DNA from: Piliocolobus tephrosceles
Taxonomy: Eukaryota > Chordata > Mammalia > Primates > Cercopithecidae
Length of the DNA stretch: 64,000 nucleotides
Assembly (NCBI RefSeq): GCF_002776525.5
Contig: NC_045447.1
Location: 18,929,381 to 18,993,380, forward strand
Direction: 5' to 3'
In this document: in pieces, positions 42,065 through 52,600 of the stretch
Layout of the letters: each line of letters opens with the position of its first letter
Numbering within the stretch: position 1 is the stretch's first letter
Position numbers and translations under genes: made by a program
Notes under the pieces: generated by a model
The model's database searches: none
What the model was told of the DNA's origin: nothing
The model's input: only the letters and a program-made list of their open reading frames with translations

Positions 42065-42200
42065 TGATTAAAAGCATAGAGTTGGGTCCCAGTTCTGCTA
42101 CTTGCTTGCTCTATGATCTTGGGAGAGTTACTTCACATCTCTAAGACTCAATTTCTTTATAATGCAGGACTGATAATGTATATGGCATACAGTACATGGA
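42065..42200 (+). mobile_element. MIR SINE fragment
   Basis: Sense MIR: 'aaaagcatagagttgggtcccagttctgctacttgc', 'gggagagttacttcacatctctaag'. The interval 41571-42064 before it holds nothing else I recognise. Confidence 0.85.
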
Positions 42201-42534
42201 AGAATCAGTACAAACCTCCTTTTTTTATTTCTGATAGAGGATAGTTCAGTTTATATTAGTTTACATTAGCTAAAAAAGAGATGAAAAGGTCCCTCAAAGG
42301 AAAACAAAATTGCGTTTCCAAAAAATTATAGATCATTCCAAGTTTTGTGGACAGAACACATTTGCATTATCCAAGTGGCATTAAGGTAGCAAACTTATCT
42401 TTTGTAAAGAGAAAATTTGTACTTTTAGATCTAAAAATAAGAATGCAATGTGGCTAACATGTTTATTTATATACATTGGTCCCTCTTTAAGGAGCTTAAA
42501 AAACACTACGGATACAATGAAATACTCTCTTATA
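42201..42534. other. Unassigned AT-rich stretch
   Basis: AT-rich; no family recognised. Confidence 0.4.
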
Positions 42535-42650
42535 ACATGTAGGCAGGTCTGTACATCACTATCATCATTTTATAGTCATTAAGGTCTAGAGACATTGAAT
42601 GACTTGCTTAAGGTCACACAGTAAGTTTAGCTTAAACGTCAGGCCCACTG
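42535..42650 (-). mobile_element. MIR SINE fragment
   Basis: Antisense MIR: 'tcatcattttatagtcattaaggtctagagacattgaatgacttgcttaaggtcacacag'. Confidence 0.82.
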
Positions 42651-42939
42651 ACATAGGGATGACCCATTAAAGCACTATCCCCTGTCCACCAAATAAAGAA
42701 CCCCAAGTGAAACACTGATTGTTGAAGAAGGAAAATAGCTATTGAGCTATGGAAGTTGACATTTAGCCAGCCAGAAATCATTAATGTGGCCAGGTTTAAG
42801 GAGAGCTCTATTAAACTGTCCATCAAATGCTTTACTCTTAAATGAATTTATTGAGAAAGGGAGAAGACGGGTAGAGAGAACGTATTAGAGGTGGCTTTTT
42901 CTTTGTCTGCTGGAAGTTCATGGTGAGTGGCAGGGAAAG

Positions 42940-43150
42940 AGGATGGCACTGGAGAAGAGTTTTTAGAGTAAAAGGAGGAATTTCTTCGGGCTTTGGAGCC
43001 AGGGAGAACCAGGTTGGAGTGTTGGCAATTAAACCTATTAGTGTGTCATCAGACACGTTTCTTTTCTTCTCTGAGCATCAGAACAATGTTGTGAGGATCC
43101 AAGGTCATGATGTAGGTAAAAGGTGGATCCTGGCTCACTGTCACTATATT
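42940..43150 (+). mobile_element. MIR SINE
   Basis: Sense MIR: 'gggctttggagccagggagaaccaggttggag', 'ctctgagcatcagaacaatgttgtgaggatcc'. The spacing between the core motifs is stretched, so it may be rearranged. Confidence 0.65.
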
Positions 43151-43669
43151 ATGTGTAGTTATTTGATGTGATTGCTGTTATAGTTAGTGAAAAATAAAAG
43201 AAGAAAAGGAGTTGAGCCCCAGAAGCTAAGCAGGGGAAGACCCAGAGTAGCCAAGCAAGTCATATCTGTTAACAGGAGAGGAAAGAGAAAGGTGAAAGAG
43301 CGTAGTCCAGATTCAGTGTCATCATTAGTGAGGTCCAGAAATAGAAAGTGTGCATCTCCTCAGGGAGGATTAGCCCAGAGATTCAGGAGGGGTGGGAAGA
43401 AGTGGATAGCCATAGGTAGAGAGAGGCACGTAAAACTTTCTTTTCAAATGGGGACACAAATTTTAGCCCCCTTCCTGCCCAGAGTGGCTAGAGAATTAAA
43501 TTGGATCTCTCACCCTGCATGCTAGCCCCTGTGATATGTGCTGGCAACCCATAAAAACAAAGCTGTAGCCCAAATTGCTATCGTGGTTTTTGTTGCAAAC
43601 CACTAGCCATAACCCACTCCTTGATAGAGACATCTATTCTGAATCCAGCCCTCTTGGCTGTTACCCTTC
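43151..43669. other. Unassigned stretch
   Basis: A basic 112-codon frame at 43187-43525 (Lys/Arg-rich) has no recognisable domain and no supporting context. Confidence 0.4.
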
Positions 43670-44110
43670 ATTTCATCATTCATCAAACATGCCTGCGCAC
43701 TGACACCCACTACCCTTAAAGGTGCACAGGTAAGACAAATGGCTGAGATGGGGACTGTGGGCACACAGGGGAATCATTAACCTGGTCTGGAAGCCAGAAG
43801 AAGGCAATATCTGGGTTTGCTCGCAGAGAATGAGTAGGGGCCACGCAGTATAAAAGGAAGGAGGAGGTCATTCCAGGAAGAAGGAATAGTGAAGCAGGGC
43901 CCAGGGGGAATAAATCACTTGGCTACTGTAGAGATTCGAGCCATTTGAGGTGACTGAGATATAAAGAATGGGTTGGAGACAGTCAAGAGAAGGCTTTGGA
44001 GAAGACATTTGGGCTCAGATTATGGGGGACCCTGTGTGCCATGTTATAAAACTTGGGCTTTTTTCCTGGTGGCAGTGGGGAGCCCTGAAAGGGTTTGTTT
44101 TAGAGTGTGT
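43670..44110 (-). mobile_element. L2 LINE fragment
   Basis: Antisense L2: 'catcattcatcaaacatgcctgcgcactgacacc', 'ggaggaggtcattccaggaagaaggaatagtgaagcaggg', 'gggggaccctgtgtgccatgttataaaacttggg', 'ggagccctgaaagggttt'. Confidence 0.85.
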
Positions 44111-44127
44111 GTATGTGTGTGTGGTGT
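44104..44127. repeat. Short (TG)n microsatellite
   Basis: GTGTGTGTATGTGTGTGTGG at the end of the L2 fragment. Confidence 0.85.
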
Positions 44128-44519
44128 GACCAAATGTTTGTTTGGGATAGAGCACCCTAGGGCATTCTGTAGGAGAAGGGGAGGAATGGACACAGGATAG
44201 AGACCAGTGAGAAGGCTGCCCCATCCATCCATTATTCCCTGGCCTGGCCCTTTGGATCTGACATTGGCACCATGTTTCCTGGATAAGGACTTAACTCTGT
44301 TGGTCAAAAGTTTGCGGTCTCAACTCTGTGTGTTTCCTTGGGTGGCTGCAGCTAATTATGCCATATTTGAATGGATTCCTGGATCTTCCTGCCTGGGCAA
44401 GGAGAGAAACCAGACAAAATGCCCTGTGCACTGGAAAATCCTCTTGAGGGTTGTGAAACCACCTGCAAGAGGCCAGCTGAGTTTCTGGAGGACTGAAAAA
44501 TCAACAGCCTCCTTGGGCC
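44128..44519. other. Unassigned stretch
   Basis: No repeat recognised. The 154-codon frame 44207-44671 runs from here into the TTCC microsatellite, where it becomes a Pro-Ser-Phe-Leu repeat; not a gene. Confidence 0.4.
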
Positions 44520-44648
44520 TTCCTTCCTTCCTCCCTTCCCTCCTTCCTTGTTTCCCTCCCTCCCTCCCTCCCTTCCTTCCTTCCTTCCTTCCTTCCTTCC
44601 TTCCTTCCTTCCTTCCTTCCTTCCTTCCTTCCTTCCTTCCTTCCTTCT
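44520..44648. repeat. (TTCC)n microsatellite
   Basis: About 130 bp of TTCC/CTTC units: an imperfect first part (with CCCTCC variants) and a pure second part of about 75 bp from about 44571. The plus strand is all pyrimidine, so it can adopt triplex structures. Length is expected to be polymorphic. Confidence 0.97.
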
Positions 44649-44989
44649 ATAGAATAATCAATAGTGCTTAGTCTCTTACATCAAGAAAAGCTTTAAAGGT
44701 TAGAGTCCAATAGCATGTTGTGACATTGGAGGAGGGGGTCACAAAAAAGGATAAGCCTAGTTGTATCAAGATTTGAAAGGGTTTTCTAGCGGAAATGATA
44801 CCTGTGTTTCTGATTCTCTGAAGATAAGCAGATACCCTGCAGTCGGAAAGGACAACAGGCATTCTGAGTAAAGGGGGTTGTGTAAACAAAGCCTCAGAGG
44901 ATGGAAAAGTATAATAAGGGCAAAAGAGCTGTAGGACATGGTGGCTTGTTGGAGAAATTGAAACCCCAGGACCTTACCTTATGATATAA
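44649..44989. other. Unassigned stretch
   Basis: Nothing recognised. Confidence 0.4.
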
Positions 44990-45190
44990 CTAGACTTGCA
45001 TTCCATTTCTACCATTCCAGCCATGTAAGCCTGTGCAAGTTACCTCATCTCTCTGAACCCTAGTTTTCTCATTCACGAAATGAGGGAAAATTATGTTTAA
45101 TTTGTAATGTTATGAAAGGGAATAAATGAGATGGTAATTGAAAAGCATCTAGCACAGTGCTTGTTCAATAAACAATGGCTATTATGATAC
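44990..45190 (+). mobile_element. MIR SINE
   Basis: Sense MIR: 'gcctgtgcaagttacctcatctctctgaaccctagttttctcattcacg', 'gaaagggaataaatgagatgg', 'catctagcacagtgcttgttcaataaacaatggctattatg'. Confidence 0.92.
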
Positions 45191-47134
45191 TTTAAAAAAA
45201 ATTCTCAGGGCCTAAAGGTTGAAAATAGATCCTAAGTCAGGTATGCCAAAGCCGTTTCACCTTAAATGTCAATGCTCATTGATCAGTACTGGCTGCCTGG
45301 GGCAGAGAATTGTGCTGAGATGTCGTGTGAGGTTGTGTATGAGATCAGCAGGAAGAAGTGCTGTGATCAATTAATGATGTCTGAGCAGGGGAGGCAATGG
45401 GAGTGATGGTATCCATGCCAAGAATTGTCAACCCTAAAATAAATGTTGTTTAAGAGCTAAGAGTTCTGAGTATAGATCGATGTGTTATGGGAGAATACAT
45501 GAACAAGGTGTGAGACTTGAATTAGCCCTTAAGGATGGGACAGGGGACAGCTAGAGAGGAGGGAGAGATAATCTAACACAGATGAATTTGAGTTTCATTT
45601 TGTTGGCAACATAATATTCTATTTTGGGGCCCCAGCGTCACAAGCCAGAGTTTTAAAAACTCATGCCTTATTGACTGACTGCAAAGCAAACATTTGTCCT
45701 CTTCCTTGGCAATGGAAGGGCTGCTTGAGCAAGATCTGAGTGAGGGGGCAAAAGGTACGTGCTTCATTTACCAAACCCCCAGGTCTCTGGTAACTTTCCG
45801 GAATGCTAAGCTGTTTATTTTGGGAGTCTTTAAGCTTAGTCAGTTGGTATTTAGAGACAGCTAGGAATTTTGGATTTCACTCTCATTCCAATAGAAAAAA
45901 GAAAAACTTAAATGCCTTCCAAATACTGGTAAGTCAAATGAGGACAGCCTGGCTCCAATCTGGTCTCCTCCCCCACTCCGTACCCCCTCTCATAAACTCA
46001 CAGAGAAACACAGAATGAAAAGAAAAAAAATGACATAATAAATGCACTAAGCCACAAGTTAAAACTTCCTCTGGAGAATGCTAGACAACAAGACTCCCTT
46101 CACATTAGCTGATGCAAAAAAGCATCCATCAGTATTTGTGAACGTCCAAGCAAGAGGAGGGGGCTGAGAGAGCCAGCAGGGTCAATGCCTAGCTGGAAAC
46201 TCCACAAGGGTGTCTCCTCTGTCCTTTGTGTGGGGCTCTCACACAAGCCTTTAAAAAGCTTCCATTAGCAATGTAATTGATCTTCTGATGGGAAGCAATA
46301 AGAAATCCAGCAAAATAAATATGTGATTACAATGTGCAAAAGTAGACACATATTAAGTAGTAGGTTTAATATTTACTGTCACAGCCATCTATAAACCATG
46401 CTTAGATATAACTTTCATTATTTCTTTGTACCTGTCCTTAGCTCATGAGTCCCTATCTCTGCCAGGGGCAGGAAACTTAATCTTGTACATTCAAATAACT
46501 CAGCAACTTTCAGCTTTAAATGTGATTGATTTGGGATTTAAATGTAGGCAGGTTAAAATTCTATTTCCCTCCTTCTTCTCTTTTCCCCAAAATGGAAGGG
46601 GTGAACTAATTTCCAGCAACCTTGGCTTTGTCAACCTAGTATTGGCAGAGGGGCATTTGGTGCTTGTGCAGCTCCACGAGGTGACCTGTCCCTTCACAGG
46701 TCATTGGCCTCTCTCCAGATGCATTGACTGCCGTTGGTGGCTTCTCCCTGGCTGATGGTCGTCAGATCCTCACACCTCCTTTCCTGCATCCTGACTTAAA
46801 ATCTCTTAGCTGTGTACATCTTCTGCTCTTCTACTCCACCAGCACATCTCAGCTTCTCCTGGAGGTATATGGGGTTTATGAGTCTGTCCCTGGCTCATCC
46901 ATCTGGACGTCTCCCTAAGCCATGGCTGCTGACTTGTGCAGGGACATCAGTTACCAGGCAGCAGTCCCCCTCCTCTGTAATCTCTCAAGTTCACTTGGGT
47001 TCCAATCATCCTACCCTCAGTAGATTGTGTGGCTGGCCCCAAGGTTTTGACCCTCCTGATATACATGTAATTTGCATGAGACTTTGAGATTCTCTCTATA
47101 AAGGCAGGACATATCCCCTTCTCACTGCTACCTA
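45191..47134. other. Unique sequence
   Basis: Almost 2 kb without recognised repeats; only short A-runs (45188-45200, 46020-46029). The segment 46230-46400 (CTTCCATTAGCAATGTAATTG, TAAGAAATCCAGC) is a conserved-element candidate by texture. Frames of 60-109 codons overlap on both strands; none resembles a known protein. Confidence 0.45.
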
Positions 47135-47485
47135 CCCTCACCCTGCTTGACCTTGAACTCAGCCATGTGATTTGTTTTGGCCAATAGAGTGAGGCAAAAG
47201 TAATGGCAGGTCATTTTCAAGCTTTGGTCTTCATAAGCTTTCACTATTTTCTTTTGCTCTTTGTGCCTCTGCCATCACCAAGAAAACATTCTTTAGCTTG
47301 CCCTCTGGTCCGAGAAGGAAAAGAGATACACCGAGTAGAACCACCCCAGCCAAGTCCAGACTAAACAAATGGACTCCCAGCTGACTTGTAGATGGATGAG
47401 AATAAAAGCTCATCATAGTATATGTCATTAAGACTTTGTGTTTGCTATGCAGCATTTTTATGGCAAAAAGTAACTGATATACTCC
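47135..47485 (+). mobile_element. MaLR-type LTR, decayed
   Basis: Sense text 'ggccaatagagtgaggcaaaagtaatggcagg', 'ctttgtgcctctgccatcaccaagaaaacattc', 'agactttgtgtttgctatgcagc', ending 'aaaaagtaactgatat', resembles a MaLR-class LTR and the second copy at 48495. Confidence 0.65.
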
Positions 47486-48041
47486 CACACCCAGAACTTA
47501 GCTCAGGACACTGGAAACCTGGGGCCCTAAGATCTAGTATTTCTTCTCCGGTGTTCCTTTTCTTATCTTATCAAACTTTGATCTCCTTTCTCAATGGAGG
47601 GAAAACTCTGTAAGTGCCATCTATTTTTCTTTCCCTGACTATGATTTACGCTTTCAATTTGATGATCTGGTCCTTCATGTTTTAGGTTTTGAGGAGTAAA
47701 GTGATTTTTATGGATGTCAAAAAGTCATTTTCCCTCTCTCAAAGAGCCTAGTTTTTGTACACACTGGCTTCTGAATCTGCAGTCTCAGTTTTGTGGTAAA
47801 AAACAAATCCATTGAGAGTGGCAAATGACTCTGTGTTCTTGGCTGTATCTGCTTTTCTTTGGAGGTCATTGTATCCAGAGAAGTACAGTATCTACTTTTT
47901 CAAATAGTCTAAACAATGGGAGAGGTAAGAGACATGTGATGAGTATGAGAAAGTTGCAATGAGAATTGGCCACTTGCTTTTTCAGACCAGTATCCTACCA
48001 CAAAGGTGAATGCACACACAGCCAGCATTATCATCTCCATT
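47486..48041. other. Unassigned stretch
   Basis: L2-like pyrimidine text may occur at about 47560-47690; otherwise nothing recognised. Confidence 0.35.
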
Positions 48042-48355
48042 ACTTCCATTCATTGAGCACTTTCTGCATGAATGTTATGTGGCAGACACTTGTTTTGTTG
48101 CTGTAAAATACACACAACATAGGATCTGCCATTTTAACCATTTTTAACTGCATGGTGCTGTGGCAATAAGTACGTTCACATCGTTGTGCAACCATGGGAA
48201 GTGTTTTTAGACATTTTTCCATTTGTCACAACATCCCTACATGGTATTATTATTCTTCCCAGTGTGCAGGTGAGATACAGGGGCTGAGAGAGGCTAAGTG
48301 ATGTGCCGAGGTCACACAGCTATTGTCTGGCAAGTCAAAAACTCATATCTGCCTC
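48042..48355 (-). mobile_element. MIR SINE, split by an L1M fragment
   Basis: Antisense MIR 'cattcattgagcactttctgcatgaatgttatgtggcagacac' resumes after about 48220 with 'ctacatggtattattattcttcccagtgtgcaggtgag' and 'gccgaggtcacacagc'. The interruption is the L1M piece. Confidence 0.8.
48090..48220 (-). mobile_element. L1M LINE 3' end fragment inside MIR
   Basis: Antisense L1M 3' UTR: 'ttgctgtaaaatacacacaacataggatctgccattttaacc', 'gcatggtgctgtggcaataagtacgttcacatcgttgtgcaacc'. Confidence 0.85.
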
Positions 48356-48494
48356 ATAGCATTTCTGGACTATGAGGGAATCTTAGGCAACATCTAGTTC
48401 AGTTGTTTTCAAACTTATTTTTATGAACTGCTCAATCCTTTTCGTAAATACAATTTCACATAGAAGCTTGTGGTCACAAGTGTTCCTGGTCTCA

Positions 48495-48985
48495 GTCTTT
48501 ACTCCTTTGCATACCTGGGCCCTTGGCTCATGCACCTGTGCAGTGCCCTTCTACCATGGGTGACTGGTCCCATCCCTTGCCCTGAGTTGGCCAGAGCCAC
48601 ATGATTTGCCAATAGGATGTTAGCAGAAGCGACACAAGCAGAGGCTTGAAAAAAGTGCTTGCACAATTGGGCTTGCACTTTTGTGCTTCTGTCATTGCCA
48701 TGGGAAAGATGATGCCTGCACTCTCCCACTGGTTCCAGGAAGAGGATAGGAGACACATGAAGCAGGTCAAACTGCTCCAGCCAAACCCAGCTCAGGCCAG
48801 TTGATTCCTTCCTACCAGCCTTACCCTACGATGCTGAGTGTACATGGCCAAGATATAAGCTGCCCAGTCCAGGTCAGCTGACCCATGCAGATGTGAGAGA
48901 CAAGTGTTCATTGTTGAAGTCACTGAGGTTTGTGGGATTTTATAAAATAGCAACTTCTTGGCAATAGTTAACTGATAGAAACCTC
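48495..48985 (+). mobile_element. MaLR-type LTR, related to the 47.1-kb copy
   Basis: Sense text 'ccacatgatttgccaataggatgttagcagaagcgacacaagcagaggcttg', 'cattgccatgggaaagatgatgcc', 'ccagtccaggtcagctgaccc', and the end 'gcaatagttaactgatag'. Same layout as 47135-47485, same orientation, but longer. Confidence 0.72.
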
Positions 48986-49514
48986 TACCCCAAAAAACAA
49001 TGAAAATGGAGCTTTTCTTACTGAAGCAGTGGGAGGGAAGCCTGGAGTCTGAGCCATTTGTCCTCCCTCATCCTCTGTGGCTGGCTGTGAGGCCATATGT
49101 TAGCACCAGGTTCCATGGAACACACTTTGACAAACCGTTGCTCAATTCCACACCATCTGCCTGGGTCTCGTTTCATTCCCTTCTTCGTCTCCCAGATTAA
49201 ATCTTTGAATTCTCTCTACAGCATCTCTGTCACGCTTTCTCAACTTGAACACCTCCGTCACAGGGAGCTCCCTCTCTTCTAAGACAGTGAGTTCCACTTT
49301 AGAAAGCTCTGGTGATTGGACAATGATTCCTTATTTGCTGGGGAGCTCAGGGCTACAGCAGAAGAACGGGGTAGAATATGGTGGGAAAGAGACGGTTTCT
49401 GGTCGAGCTTCTACCAAAGAAATAGCTGACATTTTTGCCTCAGATTCTTCTCTTCCAGGATAAGTGGGTGATGGCACACACACCTCATAAGCAGGCCCAA
49501 CCACCCACTTTTTG
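48986..49514. other. Unassigned stretch
   Basis: Pyrimidine-rich text at 49150-49270 is possibly L2 or MaLR; not assignable. Confidence 0.35.
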
Positions 49515-49725
49515 TAATGATTGTATTGAGCACATACTAGGAGTCCGGCACAGTGCTAAGGATGTCAGATGGGTCATCTTTAATTCTTTGAGATAGGCAT
49601 TATAATTAACCTAATTTTGCTAATGGGAAAAATCAGTCTTGGAGATGGTGAATAACTTGGGCATGATCTTGCAGCTGGTCAGTGGTGTAGGTGGTCTTTG
49701 AACTCAGGTTTGTTTACTTGGAAAC
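49515..49725 (-). mobile_element. MIR SINE
   Basis: Antisense MIR: 'gattgtattgagcacatactaggagtccggcacagtgc', 'gagataggcattataattaacc', 'gatcttgcagctggtcagtgg'. Confidence 0.85.
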
Positions 49726-49804
49726 TGGTGTTCATAGGAACTGCGTGTTAATAATAACAACAATAATAGAAGCAATTGCAACTACAGTAACCATACCATG
49801 ACTA

Positions 49805-49935
49805 TTAATAACTAACTTTGATAAATTCCTTAAGGGTTAAGCCTTGTTCTAAGAGCTTTTGTGGACTAACTTATTTAATCCTCACAAAAGAACCTGGAAG
49901 GAAGGTAATTTCCCGTTTTTAGAGATTAATAAACT
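49805..49935 (-). mobile_element. MIR SINE fragment
   Basis: Antisense MIR: 'cttgttctaagagcttttgtggactaacttatttaatcctcacaaaagaacc'. Confidence 0.8.
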
Positions 49936-50254
49936 ATAATCCCTCCCCAGCCTCAGCATTTTCATCAGTTACAGTGAATTCCTTCCTTATTTGAAATAGT
50001 GGGTTCTCTGTCATAGAAGGCATTTGAATCAGGGCTGGAAGAGTGCTTTTTAGTGGTGTACTAATGCTCTTTAGGGGTATACTAGGCAGTGGAACCTACT
50101 AGTGACCACTATGGTGTTTTTTCCACCCTGACATCCCTCCCCACCCCCTCCCCACCCGCTCTGCACCCCATCCTGATTCCTCCACAACTCCGCCCCTCAT
50201 TTCCACCCCCATCACTTTCATGTTTGTGAGCAAGAAAGAAGGAATCCCTTTCAC
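49936..50254. other. Unassigned stretch with a C-rich tract
   Basis: Pyrimidine-rich from 50118 to 50220; holds the quadruplex-type motif at 50135-50157. Confidence 0.45.
50135..50157 (-). other. Putative G-quadruplex motif
   Basis: On the minus strand: five G-runs of 3, 4, 5, 4 and 3 separated by single T or A loops. Single-base loops are the most stable arrangement known for such motifs. Function unknown. Confidence 0.75.
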
Positions 50255-50360
50255 TTACTGGGTTTCTACTACAAGCCAGATCCCGAACTAGGTCTTGTAT
50301 ATCATTACTTTATTTCAAGCTCATGCCAGCCTCCAGAGAATGCTGATATTGCTCTTCATA
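50255..50360 (-). mobile_element. MIR SINE fragment
   Basis: Antisense MIR: 'ctttcacttactgggtttctactacaagccagatcc', 'gaactaggtcttgtatatcattac'. An L2-like 3' end may follow at 50390-50500 on the plus strand. Confidence 0.7.
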
Positions 50361-50534
50361 GTGTTTGTTGCCATTTATTTGCTTGCTTGACAATTGTCTT
50401 GCCTCTAGACCACTATCTTGGGGAAGGCAGGAGCTATGCTTATTTTATTTCTCTCTAGGACTAGTGCACTTAGGAATTCTTCACTAAAGCACTGTGAACC
50501 CCGGCTCACAGAGGCATGACCAACTTCAAAGGTA

Positions 50535-50680
50535 GCCACACAATGGTTAAGAGCAAGGCTCTGAAGCCGAACTTCCTGAGCTCAAATCCCAGCCCTGCTA
50601 CTTACTAGCTCTGTGGATTTTGGCGAGTGATTAGCTTCTCTGTGCCTTAGGTTTCTGCATATTTAAAAGAAGAATCACAT
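50535..50680 (+). mobile_element. MIR SINE
   Basis: Sense MIR: 'cacaatggttaagagcaaggctctgaagccgaacttcctgagctcaaatcccagccctgctacttactagctctgtgg'. Its 3' half is missing. Confidence 0.92.
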
Positions 50681-50701
50681 TTTTACTGTACCAAGGAAGT
50701 C

Positions 50702-50932
50702 AAGCACAGTGGTAAAACTAGGGATTCTGGAGACAGACTGCTCAGGTTCATATTCCAGCTCTGCCCCCGTCTCCTGGGGCATCTGAGACAAAGCATGCCT
50801 CTGCCTCTATTTCTCCCCTGAAAAGTTAGCAGAGATAATAATAGCTTCTCTCTCACAGAGCTGTTGCAGGGTCTAAATGAGCCAAGACTTGTGAAGAGCT
50901 CAGAACGGGTTCTGGCACAGAGTAAATAAACA
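50702..50932 (+). mobile_element. MIR SINE, near full length
   Basis: Sense MIR right behind the previous one: 'agcacagtggtaaaactagggattctggagacagactgctcaggttc', 'gagataataatagcttctctctcacagagctgttgcagggtctaaatgag', 'gttctggcacagagtaaataaac'. Confidence 0.92.
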
Positions 50933-51599
50933 TGGCAGACTCGAGGTCATCTGGCTAGTTAGCAAGCTAGTTGAAATTTGAGTCCATGTTCACCTCAAAG
51001 TTCATTGCTCTTTAAAACACCCCCAAAGTTTTGAGATGTGCTGTTTGCTTGGGTTACTTTCTTTCAGCACCTCTAAGAGAGCAGACCCTTTCCTCACACT
51101 ATTTCTCCAATTGACATCCTGACGTACACGAAACATTTTCTATTTTGCTAGAGACACACACATTTTCTACCCAGGGAGGAAGTGGAGCCTGCTTCTAGAA
51201 GGGAGTGAAAAGAGTCATCAAAAAACAGAGACCAGCAAAGGAAGATGCAAAAATAATTAAAGTATGAAACGTGTTGCCGTCTTCGCAGGATTTCAATTTT
51301 GCATTTGCCTCAGGGGAGAGGGGTGGCAGACGTTCACTTTCTCACACTGATACACATTTTGATAAAGTGTGATGAAGACTTAGAAAAATTGACAGATTAA
51401 ATTGGAATAAGAGCTTTGGACGTTTGCATCCTATAAGCCAGGAGAAAGGGGTGAACGTACAGAGAAGCTCCACGGGGTTTCCAGCCTCTCCCTGCATCAC
51501 ATGACAAAGCAACTCAGGTGCTTTGGGTCCTTCCGTAGGGCTCTTCCAGCTCTGTGGCAGGGTCCAGGTTTAGTGATGAAGACATGGAGCCCAGAAGGA
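50933..51599. other. Unassigned stretch
   Basis: A MIR-like trace ('gaggtcatctggctagttagc') at 50942-50965; the rest is unassigned. Confidence 0.4.
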
Positions 51600-51690
51600 A
51601 TAAAAACTTCCTGTGTTCAACGGGTAAGTTCTTGATTTGGCAGAGCTGGGATTAGAACTTGGGTCTTCTGATCCCTGGTCCATTGTTCCT
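51600..51690 (-). mobile_element. MIR SINE fragment
   Basis: Antisense MIR: 'ggcagagctgggattagaacttgggtcttctgatccctgg'. Confidence 0.85.
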
Positions 51691-51699
51691 CTCAGCCAT

Positions 51700-51830
51700 C
51701 ATTCATTCATTCATTCATTCAGCCATTCAGCTATTCACTTATTTAATCAATATGTATTAATGGTCCTGTACTGGGCATCAAGCCTTCAGTATGAAGGGAA
51801 CAGGATCGAGATCAACAAACAGCAATGACA
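51700..51830 (-). mobile_element. L2 LINE 3' end
   Basis: Begins with ATTC repeats (51701-51723), the antisense of the L2 TGAA-type 3' repeat, then 'gtattaatggtcctgtactgggcatcaagcc'. Confidence 0.75.
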
Positions 51831-52214
51831 GCTCATGTTTGTTTTTATTTTCACTTTCTCTTTTTCTACTGAGGACTGTTATTCTTTCCAGCCCTTTCCA
51901 TTTCTCTGTCTCATGTGAGCACCAGGCCAAGCAGGCAGAGGTTGGTTGGGATTTTCACCCTGTGTCCTCATCTGCCAATCAAGCCTTAGTAGAGTCATTT
52001 GCCCATGGCTCGATGATATATTTTTCCCTTCCTGAGTGCTGGGAGAAGGCAAGATGGTACCACCACCCTCAGGGACTTTAGGCCACTTGTCTCAGATTCA
52101 GGGAGTACAGCATTCCTTGGTATTAATTAACTCCTTGAGTTAAATTGCACATTTGCAGAAGCTCAGAGGCCAAGTTCAGAGGAGAAGTGAATGTGGACAT
52201 CTTTGACCATTGCG
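51831..52214. other. Unassigned stretch
   Basis: Nothing recognised; the 96-codon frame 51791-52081 has no domain. Confidence 0.4.
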
Positions 52215-52390
52215 TCATTTATTTGAATAGCACATATTTATTGGGCAGCTACTATATGCCAGGGCCTGTGCTAGGTGGCTGAGGTGTAATCTTTAGAAGC
52301 TCCTGGACTATCGGGAGAGGTGTTCTCAACAGACAATAGTAAACAGATCTCAAGAAGACAAGGATGGTCTTATCTCAGGGGTCAGTTCAG
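52215..52390 (-). mobile_element. L2 LINE 3' end
   Basis: Antisense L2: 'gcacatatttattgggcagctactatatgccagggcctgtgctagg' and 'gaagctcctggactatcgggagagg'. Confidence 0.88.
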
Positions 52391-52414
52391 ACCTAACAGG
52401 GTAATATTTTTAAA

Positions 52415-52600
52415 GTCAGCTGGAGTTGAGTCTAAAACCCACTTACTCTAATGAAGACCTGCATGTCACTCACTCTCTATGAATCCCAGTTTCCTGTTCT
52501 ATAAAATGAGGTGATAATACCTAACTCACTGGGTGGTTGTGAGAAATCACATGAGATAATGTTTGTGAAGCGTCTGGAACACAGTTGGCCCTGTCAATAT
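52415..52600 (+). mobile_element. MIR SINE
   Basis: Sense MIR: 'ctctatgaatcccagtttcctgttctataaaatgaggtgataatacctaactcactgggtggttgtgag', 'gtctggaacacagttggccctgtcaat'. Confidence 0.9.

Noticed and set aside
44207..44671. 154-codon frame with Pro-Ser-Phe-Leu repeats
   Set aside because: The repetitive end is translated TTCC microsatellite and the start has no recognisable domain.
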